Shown: positions 36,126 to 47,049 of the stretch, piece by piece
Layout of the letters: each line of letters opens with the position of its first letter
Position numbering within the stretch: position 1 is the stretch's first letter
Assembly: GCA_964036665.1 (NCBI GenBank)
Contig: OZ038526.1
Coordinates: forward strand, 32,736,001 to 32,800,000
DNA length: 64,000 nt
Direction of reading: 5' to 3'
Origin: Gordius sp. MW1
Taxonomy: Eukaryota > Nematomorpha > Gordioida > Gordea > Gordiidae
Made by a program: the position numbers and the translations under genes
The notes under the pieces: model-generated
What the model was told of the DNA's origin: nothing
Database searches by the model: none
Seen by the model: only the letters and a program-made list of their open reading frames with translations

Positions 36126-36787
36126 ATCTATTATATATAACAATATAAAGTATTGTAAATGCATAATAACTTATTATAAAACATTTAATCAAACCTATGA
36201 AAGAAAATATATAGGCAGCAATAAAAAATTTGAACTTCATATATTATATGCTTAATATGAAAGAAAATATATATGCAGCAATAAAAATATGCTTAATTTA
36301 TGTTTTTGCAACCTTTTAAAGCGTTTTTAACATGATTAAATATAAAATTAATTAGTTATAAGCATTCTTTGCAAATTTTAGATTACTTGAGCTTTAGACC
36401 AGTTGAGCAAATACGGACCTGCGCAGTCTACCTACCATACACCTCTCTCTCCCCTCGCTTTGTTATAAGGTCATGCGTGGATGAACAAGTTCATTGTACC
36501 ATTTTTAACACACAACTTTTTCCTTATTTTTCGCGTTGCGATAACTTTTTCTTATTATTCGCGGTTTATTCCTTTTTTCTCGCTTCGCGCGTATTCTTTT
36601 TTTTGGGCATATTTGAATAAAATGGAATTAATAAGGTAAGAATATAATGGTTGTGTTTTCTTGAATAAATAAGTTTATTGATGAAATAGTAAATTAATCT
36701 GTTGATTTATATTTTTTTTACTTAATTAAACCCAAGGTTGACCAAACAAAACCCATCCGTTTTTACAATACTACTATATATTAGCAA
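36126..36787. other. no gene seen
   Basis: AT-rich. GAAAGAAAATATATAGGCAGCAATAAAAA is repeated at 36199 and 36259. 36735-36770 is a fragment of the TAGTGTTGTAAAAACGG MITE family. Confidence 0.5.
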
Positions 36788-36834
36788 ACGTTTTGCCCCC
36801 CCCCCCACCTCAAATAGCATGGCTGCGCCATGGA
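36788..36834. mobile_element. end fragment, CATGGGCGTAGCC family
   Basis: ACGTTTTGCCCCC run, CATGGCTGCGCCATGG; only one terminus remains. Confidence 0.5.
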
Positions 36835-36888
36835 GGGAACGAGCTAGGATACATTTTAATTATTGCTAAAATCATATAAATATATTGG

Positions 36889-37078
36889 CATGGGCGTTGC
36901 CAGGTTTTGGATTGGGGGGGGGGGCAAAACGTTTAAAAGTTCAATTAGAGGGGGGAGGAAACATAAATTTTTTTAATTTTTCAAAGTTTTTGCATTGAAA
37001 AAAATTTCTTTCCGTAAATTAGGGAGGGGGGGGGGGTGGCAGCCGCCCCCCCCCTGCCCCCCTCTGGCTACGCCCATG
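36889..37078. mobile_element. MITE, CATGGGCGTAGCC family, perfect 8-bp TSD
   Basis: A 190-bp copy, starting CATGGGCGTTGCC and ending GGCTACGCCCATG, flanked on both sides by TATATTGG (36881-36888 and 37079-37086). Confidence 0.93.
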
Positions 37079-37337
37079 TATATTGGCCTAATTTTTAAAC
37101 ATAATCATTAAAGTGTTGCGCAGCCTTGCGAATAGAAATAATTATTAGAATTGAAAAATTATCACTCTACAATGTAGCATTTTTTGGATAGGAACTCCGT
37201 TAAATATATATTTATTTTAAATTTTAAACTTAAAAATGAAAGAATATTCTGCAAATCAAAATTTTACTATTATATTGTCCCGAGAACCGTTTCATTACGA
37301 TGCATAAAAGCCCGGTTTCGCGAAACTAATCTTAATA

Positions 37338-38596
37338 CAGTCGAAACTAGAGGTGGGCGCGGGCCTAATTTTTCATTCACGGCCCGCCCACTCACGGTGG
37401 TATTAAAAAAAATTCACGCCCACTCACGCTTACCACTAAAAATTTTTTGACCCGACCCGCCCGCTCACGAAAGGCAATATTTTGATTCACGCACGGCACG
37501 CCCGAAAATTCACGGTGTTTTTAAATTTTTCAAAATTGGTTACCTATAATTATACACTTTTTTGAATTTATTCTATTTATTTCTATAATTTCATAACAAA
37601 AAATAAATACAATTTTTAAATCGATTTATTTAAAAAAAGGATCCATGTTTTTTGAGTTTAATTGTTAATAAAGAAATAATTATTATATATTAATATAAAA
37701 TTATAAATTCTACTCCTTCACTACTCATACATTACATTAAAGCATTTATTACAAATAATAAAAAATAAAAACTTTCAACGACATTTGTTAATACTAAAAT
37801 TTATAATTTAATGCGAAGAATTACATTTTCATTGTAAAATAATATATATAATAATAAAATACTTGAAAGAAGATCACTATATACATGTAAATAAGCTTGT
37901 TGATAAATTTGATTTGAAATATTAAAAGAAAAAGCTAGCAAAAGTAAAAATAGGTTCACTCGGATGTTGTTTATAAAATGCGAAAGATTTTTAAACTAAT
38001 CTTTTTTTATAAAAAAAAAACTAAATTAAATATTAAATAATATATATATTTTTTTAAAATTATAAATCTGCAAATTTATATTAATAAAAAACAATTTTAA
38101 AAATTAAAATTTCCGTGATTTATGGAAATTTGTGTTCACGCTCACTCACGCCCGGGGAAAATTTTGGAAAGGCCCGTCACGCCCAGTCACGCCTAATAAT
38201 TTAAAATTTCTTCACATTCACGACCACGGTGGGTCACGCGTAATTTCACGGCCCGCGCCCACCTCTACGAAACTTCTTAATCGCAAATCAGATTATCCCG
38301 AAAATCTTCTAATCGCGAAGTTAACCGCCATTTTGTTTTTTTTTAACGATAATTTTAACAAAAACATCGTTTATTGATAAATCGCTTAATAGTACAATAT
38401 CGGATATTCACAAACATTTTCGAGTACTTAAATCAACCAGATAATTATATAAAATATCGTTTTATTGTGAAGCGTAAGAAATGAATATTTAATAGAATGT
38501 ACATATACTTTTATTTTCATCGTTTAATCGCGAAATATCGGTTAATCGCGAATTTTTTTTCAGGCCCAAGCCTTTGCAATTTAACGGTTTTGACTG
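37338..38596. mobile_element. mariner/pogo-like MITE, split by a nested element
   Basis: TA flanks each end (37336-37337 and 38597-38598). The left end is CAGTCGAAACT and the right end is the reverse complement of CAGTCAAAACCGTTAAATTG. The interior has repeated TTAATCGCGAA motifs. Without the 918-bp insertion at 37349-38266 it is about 330 bp and collinear with the copy at 39452-39773. TA duplication and CAGTCRAAAC ends suggest Tc1/mariner, pogo branch; this is inference. Confidence 0.8.
37349..38266. mobile_element. hAT-type MITE, AGAGGTGGGC ends, nested
   Basis: Left end AGAGGTGGGCGCGGGCC, right end its near-exact reverse complement. Flanking 8-mers TCGAAACT and ACGAAACT match 7 of 8. Subterminal CACTCACGCCC-type repeats occur at both sides with an AT-rich core. 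It inserted 11 bp inside the mariner-like MITE. Confidence 0.85.
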
Positions 38597-38598
38597 TA

Positions 38599-39449
38599 TA
38601 CCTAACCTTTGTCCTAATATCATTTGCAGAATTGTTTTTTACTTAATAAATTATCGACTTTTTTATTAAAGCATAATACTAATTTTAAATTGTTAAACAA
38701 TTTTTCTAAGCATGAGGGCAATTTTAGAAAGTTTGAAAGCTCATTAAATTTTATGTCTTAACTTGGTAGTGTAAAAGAATAAGGCCAATAAAATTTATTT
38801 AAATAAGATGGCAAAAGCTCAAAAAAGAACCACTGCTTTAAAAAGTTATTTAGATTTCGTATCTAAGGAAAAGTATTTATGTTTTAACATTTTATAAAAA
38901 GTACATACTAAGAAATTCTATTACCCATTCATTGAATTTTTGAAACAAGGCAGATTTAAATTATGCCTTTTCAATATTTTTTAAATATTGAAACATAATA
39001 TGTTTCTGGGTCGCATCAAAAATAAAAAAGCGTTTCAGGCTCGCTCCGAGCTCTAGCAAATTAAAAATAAAAAGTCGCGCTCGGGCCGGACTTGGGACCA
39101 AGGAAATTCCTTTTGCAAGGCTATTTTGAAGGTCTGGGTCATACCAACCTTCTTTAAAGAATTTAAAACTGATTAAATATTGAGCCTAAGTTAAGCAATT
39201 TTCAAGATCAAATTCGAACTTTCGTATTTCATTAAACAAATATAAATGAGTCAACGTTAGATAAATATTTAAACAATATAGGCGAAGTGTTTCCTTTTTT
39301 TAGTAATTCAAAGAAATTATAAGCCCTCTCTTCTCAAAAATATTCGCGAATTTATTAAAACAAAAAGGGCGTAGGAATGAAACTAAATCATCGTAACATA
39401 TTCCTTAGTCTGCATAATGCGCCTCCGGGCTCACTTCACAGAAAAGATG
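38599..39449. other. no firm gene; small unassigned reading at 38809
   Basis: From 38809 the plus strand reads MAKAQKRTTALKSYLDFVSK before a possible 40-bp GT-AG intron. I cannot extend it into a recognised protein. 39000-39120 has GC-rich MITE-like motifs. The rest is AT-rich. Confidence 0.35.
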
Positions 39450-39451
39450 TA

Positions 39452-39773
39452 CAGTCGAAACTTATTAATCGCAAATCGGATTATCGCGAAATCTTTTAAT
39501 CACGAAGTTAACCGCCATTTTGTTTTTTTTAAACGATAATATTAACAAAAACATCCTTTATTGACAAATCGCTTAATAGTACAATATCGGATATTCACAA
39601 ACATTTTCGAGTCCTTAAATCAACCAGATAATTATAAAATATCGTTTTATTGCAAACCGTAAGAAATGAATATTTAATATACATACACTTTTATTTACAT
39701 CGTTTAATCGCGAAATATCGGTTAATCGCGATTTTTTTCAGGCCCAAGGCTTTGCAATTAAACGGTTTTGACT
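39452..39773. mobile_element. mariner/pogo-like MITE, uninterrupted copy
   Basis: A copy of about 322 bp, starting after TA with CAGTCGAAACTTATTAATCG and ending AACGGTTTTGACT. It is nearly identical to the arms of the copy at 37338-38596. The right TA is mutated. Confidence 0.8.
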
Positions 39774-40330
39774 AATTACAAATTTTTTAAACGAATTTTT
39801 GGCTGGGGTGGGACATATTCACAGAAAAAAGTGCAAATCATTAACGTATCAATGGAGCCTTCAAGAATTTTGTTATAAATAAGGACAACTTAATCTTTAA
39901 CCGTTATTCGTTTAACCCTACTTACCTTCATATTTTGCTTTATGATTCAGATTTTCACTCAAGGTATTTTTTTATTTTTGATAATGTAAAAAAATTATGG
40001 TATGCATAAAAATTTTAATTTATTGACCAAAGAGTTCATTAAAAATATTTAAATATGTTTGTTTAAAAGATTTTAAATGTGTTGCTGAGAATACTGTCGA
40101 GGATATGAGCCTTAATTAGAAAACCAATGCTTTTGCAAAGCCAATTATTGGGGTTAACGATGTGAAAAAGGTAGCCCTTATAATTAACATTTATTATGTT
40201 TTAAATTTATGATCGATATATTTTATCTCCATATTCTTTCATAATTTTTAACCCCCAGATAGCACAAATGGTTTCTAACTGTTGATCAAAATATTTAATG
40301 AATAATTAGAATCTTCTTTAAGTTAATGTT
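39774..40330. other. no gene seen
   Basis: AT-rich, no coding signal. Confidence 0.5.
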
Positions 40331-40338
40331 GCAAATAG

Positions 40339-40505
40339 TAGTGTTGTAAAACGGCTAGGTTTTGTTGGTCAACCCTAAAACTAAGGGTCGACTCTAGTCA
40401 CTAAGCCTAGAGATCGACTAAAAAAGCAGGCCAAAAAACCGTTGGTTTGGTTATGTTTAGTCGACTAAAACAAAAGGTCGACCAAACAAAACCTTTACAG
40501 CACTA
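40339..40505. mobile_element. MITE, TAGTGTTGTAAAACGG family
   Basis: A 167-bp copy with ends TAGTGTTGTAAAACGGC and CTTTACAGCACTA. Flanking 8-mers are GCAAATAG and GCATATAG (7 of 8). Internal GTCGACTAAAACAAAAGGTC. Confidence 0.88.
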
Positions 40506-40734
40506 GCATATAGTTTTTAATAATTATTGATGGTTTATTACTCTGATTGAATACCGAGCAAACATATTCCTTAACTAGCTGTGCCAGGATTAGCTAAATA
40601 ATTAGTACGTATTAATAGTACTATTAGGAAAAAATTTGGGTCATGTGTAAGAGAATTTAGATGTGAAAAAATATAATGTTATCTTATACGAATAAATATT
40701 TTTTAACTTATATTCAGAGCTGTTAAAGTTCATC

Positions 40735-40925
40735 TATGTTACGAACTAGTTCAAGTTCATAGTTCAATCAGAAAAAATCATTAGTTCAAGTTCAAGTTCA
40801 TTTTTTTTTCAAAAGTAACTAGTTCAAGTTCAAGTTCATGTAGGAAAAAATGTAACTAGTTCAAGTTAATAGTTCAATTTTACAAAAATAACTAGTTAAA
40901 GTTCAGTTCAAAGTTCAGTTCATTT
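40735..40925. repeat. hAT subterminal repeats, left
   Basis: About six copies of (A)ACTAGTTCAAGTTC-like motifs, several containing the palindrome GAACTAGTTC. They are candidate transposase-binding sites by analogy with other hAT elements. Confidence 0.75.
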
Positions 40926-41096
40926 TTTTAAATATGATAAAGTTTTAATTTAGGCAATGATTCCTAAATTAAAATCAGTTTTTTTGAGAGCTATCCAAAA
41001 TTTTAAATAAATTTCATAGTTTATTATATATTTGAAAATCTAATTAAGGAAATATTCATATATAACAAAATCATCAACTATACAATGTTTAAAATC

Positions 41097-41102
41097 TTTA
41101 TT
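41097..41102 (-). promoter_or_regulatory. polyadenylation signal of the hAT transposase
   Basis: AATAAA on the minus strand, 16 bp beyond the transposase stop codon. Confidence 0.6.
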
Positions 41103-41117
41103 ACAAACAATATACAA

Positions 41118-43198
41118 TTATAATTTACAATAAAAATCATGTGAAAGTAGATGTCCATTGGACTTTAATAAAATATTGTTCTCAAAATTATCGTTTAATA
41201 AACAAGTACGTTTATCTCCAAATATAAGCTTTCCCAGACTGAAAAGCCTTTCAACTGGAGCACTAGATGGGAGGCAAACATTAAATTTTATAAAAATTTG
41301 CTTTAGATTGGGAAATTCATCGAATACATCGAATGAGGTATTATTTAATTTAATATAGTCTTCAATTGTTTCTTTATTAGAATTCTCACGTATTATATCA
41401 AAAAAATCTAAACCATTCTGTGTATCATGCACCTCCATATTTTCAGTTGTTTGAGGCACTAGTAAATTTATTGCTTTTAAGATTCTGGACCTTTCCTCCA
41501 CATTTTCTGGTGACCGGATCCAAGCCCAGTCTGTCTTAAAAATTGGATGCAGGACAGCTGCAATAATATTTTCCTCATCATAGAGATCAGGAAATCTTAA
41601 AACCATATGATTTATATATTAGAATCCATTTATATTTGATACCTGATGTTTATTCCTTTCAAAATAGCATCTTTTAATGGTTGAGCCCATTTTAAGTTTA
41701 CCATATTCTGCAGACATAACTGAATCTGGCTTATGGTAGGTGTATAATAAGCCATATACATGTATGTTTGCCCCTGCAAAATTTCAAGGGCCTTAGCAAG
41801 TGGCTCCATTACCTTAAAAAAATTAAATAAATTTAAAATAATGACTCACTAAGTGATATTCCTGTAAAAAATTTGATTCTTCCAAAGAAAGCCTTTCAAG
41901 CCTCAATTCATCACAGAGAGTATGAAAATCACTAGGCTTATTTTGAATCATTTTTATTATAACAGAGATGGAATCAAATGTTGAATTCCATCTAGTTACT
42001 ACAGGGTAGGGTATATTACACCCAAAACGGTTACGTATGGTTTGTGCCGATAATGTGGATCTGCTATTGAGGTTCCAAAGTGCCTGGCACTTACAGAATG
42101 AAGAATTATATAATTTAGTAAACGCATTATTGTTTTTCAAAAGCTTGTTAACATCACTTGTAGCAATCAGATTTAGGGTGTGACAAGCACATCTTTTATG
42201 TTTGGGTAGATAATCATAATCATTTTGATTATGTCCCTCTAAACCAGCCCGATCAAGTATATCCTTAAGAGATACTACTTCCTCCTGCATCTCATCATTT
42301 TCATTAAAAATCCTATATAAAAGTTAGGAAAGAAGAATTATATAAATAGTACCTGAATGCTTTAACGAAATTAGATCCGTTGTCAGTAATTGTACAGATA
42401 TTTTTGTTTTGAATATGGTACTCTTTGTAAATTTGAGTAAGGGATTTGCATATAACATCAAAAGAGTGCCTCCCCTCTAAACATTTGCAGGCTAGAACTG
42501 CATCAACTCTTTTAAGACTCTCATCGTCTATCCAATGAGCTGTTACCCCAATAAATGACCTAACAAAAAAAATAAATTGACAATTTTAGAGAAATTAATA
42601 AGTACTTATTAAATGCTGTCCAACAGTCTGCAGTTGTACATACATACTTGGATGCCATTAACTTTGTTCTAACTGTATCTTTCATCTTTGCAGCAAATTT
42701 CATCACCTTCCCTGTGAGTGTTTGCCTACAAATTGTTTTTGCTTTTGGATTAAAAGCCCTCAACAATTCATTGAAGTGCTCATCATCACATAGCGAAAAT
42801 GATTGATTACCATTGATTATATATTTGATAATGGCCATTGGGGAATTTTGGTTTAAAGGCCTGTCAATTAAGGTCTGTGTTAACTTTTTGCTAGCTTCAC
42901 AACTTTTTCCAGCCTTATTCTTGACAGCCTTCTTAATCTCATCATGTTTTTGATAGTGAGACACCTAGATTTTATATTATAAATTATAATACGTTATTCT
43001 TATTACCTTTATATGTCTCCATAAATTGGCTGTTGAGGTTCTTGAAGCCGCCACAACTTTAGTGCATAGTTTGCACTTAACTTTGAATGAATCTTTATCT
43101 GAAGATACATATTTGAAGTATTCTTCCATTGAAGGCCAAGGTAAAAAGGTAGATTGAGCTGCCTCGTTCCTATTATCTACTTCAGAAATGGTATCCAT
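41118..43198 (-). CDS. hAT transposase with BED zinc finger, six exons
   Basis: Cuts and pastes the surrounding element. Exons (minus): 43198..43007, 42964..42606, 42559..42353, 42312..41850, 41812..41643, 41595..41118. Introns are 42, 46, 40, 37 and 47 bp, all GT-AG. Joined length is 1869 nt, 622 aa plus stop, in one frame. Domains: BED finger CKLCTKV...LWRHIKVSH (about residues 45-70, C-x2-C and H-x4-H, completed across the first intron); the first catalytic-Asp region CTTADCWTAFNKSFIGV; the second, NICTITDNGSNFVKAF; a CAC-H type insert YDYLPKHKRCACHTLN; and the C-terminal dimerisation motif CLPSSAPVERLFSLG with the catalytic Glu. It resembles ZBED-type (Ac-like) transposases. Activity is inferred from intactness. 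Confidence 0.93.
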
Positions 43199-43339
43199 CT
43201 TTTCTAAAAAATTTTGTGTTTTTAAAATCAAAAATTTGCGGTTACTGTGTGTCTGTATGATTACCGACAAGACCATGCACGTCAAATTGTTGACGCATAT
43301 ACACTCGGCTTATAAATTTATTTTAAATAATATATTTGT

Positions 43340-43540
43340 GATGAACTAGTTCAATTACATTGTATAGTTCAAGTTCAAGTTCAGAATTAGAAAAAAAATA
43401 ACTAGTTCAAGTTCAAGTTCAATCTTAAAAAAATGAACTAGTTCAAGTTCACAGTTCAAATTTTTGGGAAGGTAACTAGTTCAGTTCTAAGTTCAGAAAA
43501 AAATGAACTAGTTCTATGAACTAGTTCAAAATGAACTAGT
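43340..43540. repeat. hAT subterminal repeats, right
   Basis: Copies of ACTAGTTCAAGTTCAAGTTC in the same plus-strand orientation as on the left, so they are direct rather than inverted relative to the left block. Confidence 0.75.
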
Positions 43541-43749
43541 TCTTAACAGCTCTGCTTATATTAATACATTACAGATAGATTTAACCAAGTTAAACTACTC
43601 AACCTTGATGTGTGCTTTGTATATTTTAAATAGCAAAAGACGATTAGAAACACCTCAGGGGCTATCCACCTTGACAATTGCGCTCCGATGTTGATCTTCT
43701 TTCGTACAAAGAATATCCATCACTGCTCGTAATTGTGTTGCATACCAAG

Positions 43750-43941
43750 CATGGGCGTAGCCAGGGGGGGAAGGCGGGGGGGGGGACCCCCCTAAATGGC
43801 GAAAAAAAATTTTTCAATGCAAAAAGCCTTAAGAATTAAAAAATTTATGTTTTGCCTCCCTCTCCCCCCTAATTGAACTTTTGAACGTTTCGCCCCCCCC
43901 CCCCCCCCCCCACCCTAATTCAAAACCTGGCTACGCCCATG
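43750..43941. mobile_element. MITE, CATGGGCGTAGCC family, perfect 8-bp TSD, in Helitron
   Basis: A 192-bp copy with intact ends, flanked by ATACCAAG on both sides (43742-43749 and 43942-43949). It interrupts the Helitron frame between KCSKQYP and NTITSSDGY. Confidence 0.94.
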
Positions 43942-44160
43942 ATACCAAGCGTCAAGGATATTGCTTTGAGCATTTACCGTCTGTCATGCATGGCGATTTT
44001 GTAAATGTTCCGCAAGGGCCGTGTATCATATTTTTCGTAACAATTTTGTACACATCCTCATCTAGTTTAAGATCAGGTATTTCAGCACATATTACATCGT
44101 CGATTTCGTTAGTGTAATCTTGTTACATAGTCATATGAGTATGTGGGTATGCGGTAAACC

Positions 44161-45588
44161 TAGTGGTGGGAAAACGCTTAGCACTAGCGCGCTTAGCACC
44201 TCCCCGCTGATGGGAATAGCCTATTAAATACGCTATGTCTACTAGCACATAGTCACTTTAAGTGCTATAAGCTATAGGAGATGGGAGGTTTGAGGTGCTA
44301 GAGCTATGGGAGATGGGAGGTTTGAGGTGCTATGAGCTATAGGAGATGGGAGGTTTGAGGCGCTATGTGCTATAGGAGATGGGAGTTGAGGTGCTATGTG
44401 CTATAGGAGATGGGAGTTTGAGGTGCTATGTGCTATAGGAGATGGGAGGTTTGAGGTGCTATGTGCTATAGCCGATTGCACTTAAATGCGCTACTCCTAT
44501 AGCACCGGCGCTAACACTGGGAATAATTTTTTAATTGTTTATTTTGTTTTTATTAAATATTAAAATACATCTGAATATAATTTTTTTGCCATATCTTACC
44601 ATTTAACTACGACTTATTTTAATATAAATTTAATTAAATGTATGACTTTAATTTTATTTTGCATTGCTTCTACATTTATTTTATCAATAAGTCGCCCCCC
44701 CCCCCCTCTGAATGACGGGAAAAAAATTTTTCCAATGTAAAAAAACCCTTACAAATTAATAATTTTTTTTTATTTAGCCCCTCCCTAATTCAACTTTTAT
44801 TTTAACCGTTTGTCCCCCCCCCCCTTAATTCAAAACCTAGTTATGCCCTACGCCCATGTTTTTGAGAATAAAAAAATTAAACTCCCCCTTTCCTTAAGTT
44901 AATATGTTTCAATTAAAAGGAAAACGATTTGAAACATAATCGCCCTGATGGGATATGGATTAACTTAAGGGAAGGGGGAGTTTAATTTTTTTATTCTCAA
45001 AAACATGGGGTAGGGTAGGGCATAACTAGGTTTCGAATTAACCCCCCCCCCTCCCCGATTAAAAAAGTGTATTTTTTTAAATATTAAACATTTTGTTTAA
45101 AATTCATAATTTAGATTTTTTAAATAAAATACTTAGCATTTTAATAAAAAAAACTTAGCAGTTCAAAATAAAAACTTAGCAATTTAATAATAAAAACTTA
45201 GCATTCAAAAATAAAATACTTAGCATATCCTTTAAAATACTTAGCATAAATTACTTAGCAATTTGTAATTATTTACTTAGCAGTTAAATAACACCCTTTT
45301 TTAATTTTGTTTTTTCGAACAATATATTTTTAATGGAAAATTGTTTATTAGATTACACACAAGTTCATATTATACTCTATTGTTTTCATTGAAATTATTC
45401 CCAGTGTTAGCGCCGGTGCTATAGGAGTAGCGCATTTAAGTGCAATCGGCTATAGCACATAGCACCTCAAACTCCCATCTCCTATAGCTTATAGCACCTC
45501 AAATCTCCCATCTCCTATAGCTTATAGCACTTAAAGTGACTATGTGCTATAGCTTTAGCTCCTTAAAAACGCTATTTCCCCATCACTA
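44161..45588. mobile_element. 1.4 kb fold-back hAT-type MITE, perfect 8-bp TSD
   Basis: Left end TAGTGGTGGGAAAACGC, right end the reverse complement of TAGTGATGGGGAAATAGCG. GGTAAACC flanks both sides (44153-44160 and 45589-45596). Arms carry a repeated unit GGAGATGGGAGGTTTGAGG-TGCTAT (44260-44470, and inverted at 45440-45530). The interior holds ACTTAGCA repeats (45125-45290) and an inner palindrome. No transposase. It interrupts the Helitron remnant. Confidence 0.92.
44690..45045. repeat. inner palindrome with CATGGGCG-type sequence, nested
   Basis: A decayed CATGGGCGTAGCC-type half copy (C runs, AATTCAAAACCTAGTTATGCC) leads into ATGTTTTTGAGAATAAAAAA and AAACTCCCCCTTTCC. These recur inverted at 44950-45045. 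The result is a hairpin of about 180 bp inside the fold-back MITE. Confidence 0.7.
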
Positions 45589-46502
45589 GGTAAACCTCTT
45601 TTTTGCCATTCCACAGAGTACATCCAGCAACGCACAGGGCAGAATACCTCATGCTTAACAATGAGATTAATCATTGATTTAAGTTTTTGTCGGAAAACAC
45701 ATGCTGTTGTGTTATGTTTATCGACTGGTGATTGGCCATAAAGAGCTTCTATAATTTGTGCACATTAAAAATGCATGTTCAGAATGACTCAGCGTATTCA
45801 TGCACATGACGCGGACTTCGGTTGTACGAAGAGGGCAAAATGGTTAGTCTCCCAACGTTAATTGTATAAGCCGTCGTTAAGAACTGCGTCTCGCAAATGA
45901 ACGTATTCTTCTGAGCGAGGTTTGGTCTGATTTAAACGGATGAAGGGCAGACGTTCCGATTCCATTTTGGCATATATATCTAGGATCTATTGATGAAATT
46001 GGCGGCATTTTTTAAATATAATCTTCTTCATACTCTTGAAGCATTATTCTGTATGAAAAATAGTTCATAGCGCATATTAAGTTTGTTCACCATTGATAAT
46101 CATCTTAACGTTAAAGTGATATCCGTCAGCACCATCCCAAAATTGGATATTGAAAGGGGCATAGCATCGATGAATGTCCACAACTTGTGTCAAAGCAGCG
46201 TTTCTCCTATGCAGTACAATATCTATTTATTAAAATTGATTCCCAACTATACCAATCGCGACTTCGTTATAGTTATAGCATACATGTTGTTCCGCAGGAG
46301 TCTTGTCAGCATGGATAACATTCTTATGTGTATCTAACGGCATCATGTCAAGTGATGGTTTTTAGCGTGAAGAAGCGCTTGAAGTTGTAAAACGATGGAC
46401 TTTTTTACACAGGTAAAAAATTTCAAGACGTGCATCTCCAGCCTTATTATTTCCGATAAAGGGCATTAGTAATAACTAATGTTGCTTATCTGGTAATAGA
46501 AG

Positions 46503-47049
46503 TGTTGTAGTCGCTGACTACATTATGAGTAGAAAGCACGGCTGCGCTTGCAAGAGAGTACGGGAAATGTATGCTCTTTGTGGAGAATGTTGTATCATGG
46601 CACACTCACACAAAACCCCCCCCCCTCATCTTAGTTTGCATATTTATTAAAGTCTGTATACGCGTAGTCCCTCTCCCCCTCCCCATTGCTCTTACGCATT
46701 TTAACTCGGATCTATATACAGACGCGTAGATATACATGTAAATATCCATACGCGCGTTATTATTGGTTAATTATTGTCTTTGTTCGTATAGAACAGAGGT
46801 AGTTTTTCCCTTTTCATTTTTAGATATAAATAATTTCGCTTCGCTAATTCTCGCGGTTACTTGGGATTAATTATTATTGAAATAAATTCATAAAACATAA
46901 ATTAAAGTTAAGGTAAGTAAAATATCCAATAACATGATAACTTAAATCTTAATCATGATAATTGTTAAAACTTAATTCTTTTACCTTTTCACATTAATAA
47001 TTAATTTAAAGTGATATACCTTTCATATTCTTTTTATCACTTTCTTACA
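46503..47049. repeat. left LTR
   Basis: 547 bp. Contains a C run of about 9 and, near its end, an extra segment AAAGTGATATACC absent from the right LTR. Confidence 0.9.

Larger units (their letters stand above)
40715..43554 (-). mobile_element. complete autonomous-looking hAT transposon
   Basis: A 2840-bp element with ends CAGAGCTGTTAA and the exact reverse complement TTAACAGCTCTG. The perfect 8-bp target duplication CTTATATT lies at 40707-40714 and 43555-43562. It carries one transposase gene (41118..43198, minus) that reads without stops across six exons. Both subterminal regions hold repeated ACTAGTTCAAGTTCAAG motifs. Perfect TSD, perfect 12-bp TIR and intact frame suggest a recent insertion. 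Confidence 0.95.

Noticed and set aside
38809..38960. MAKAQKRTTALKSYLDFVSK as the start of a small gene
   Set aside because: The possible 40-bp intron joins into a frame that stops quickly; no family recognised, so kept only as a note.
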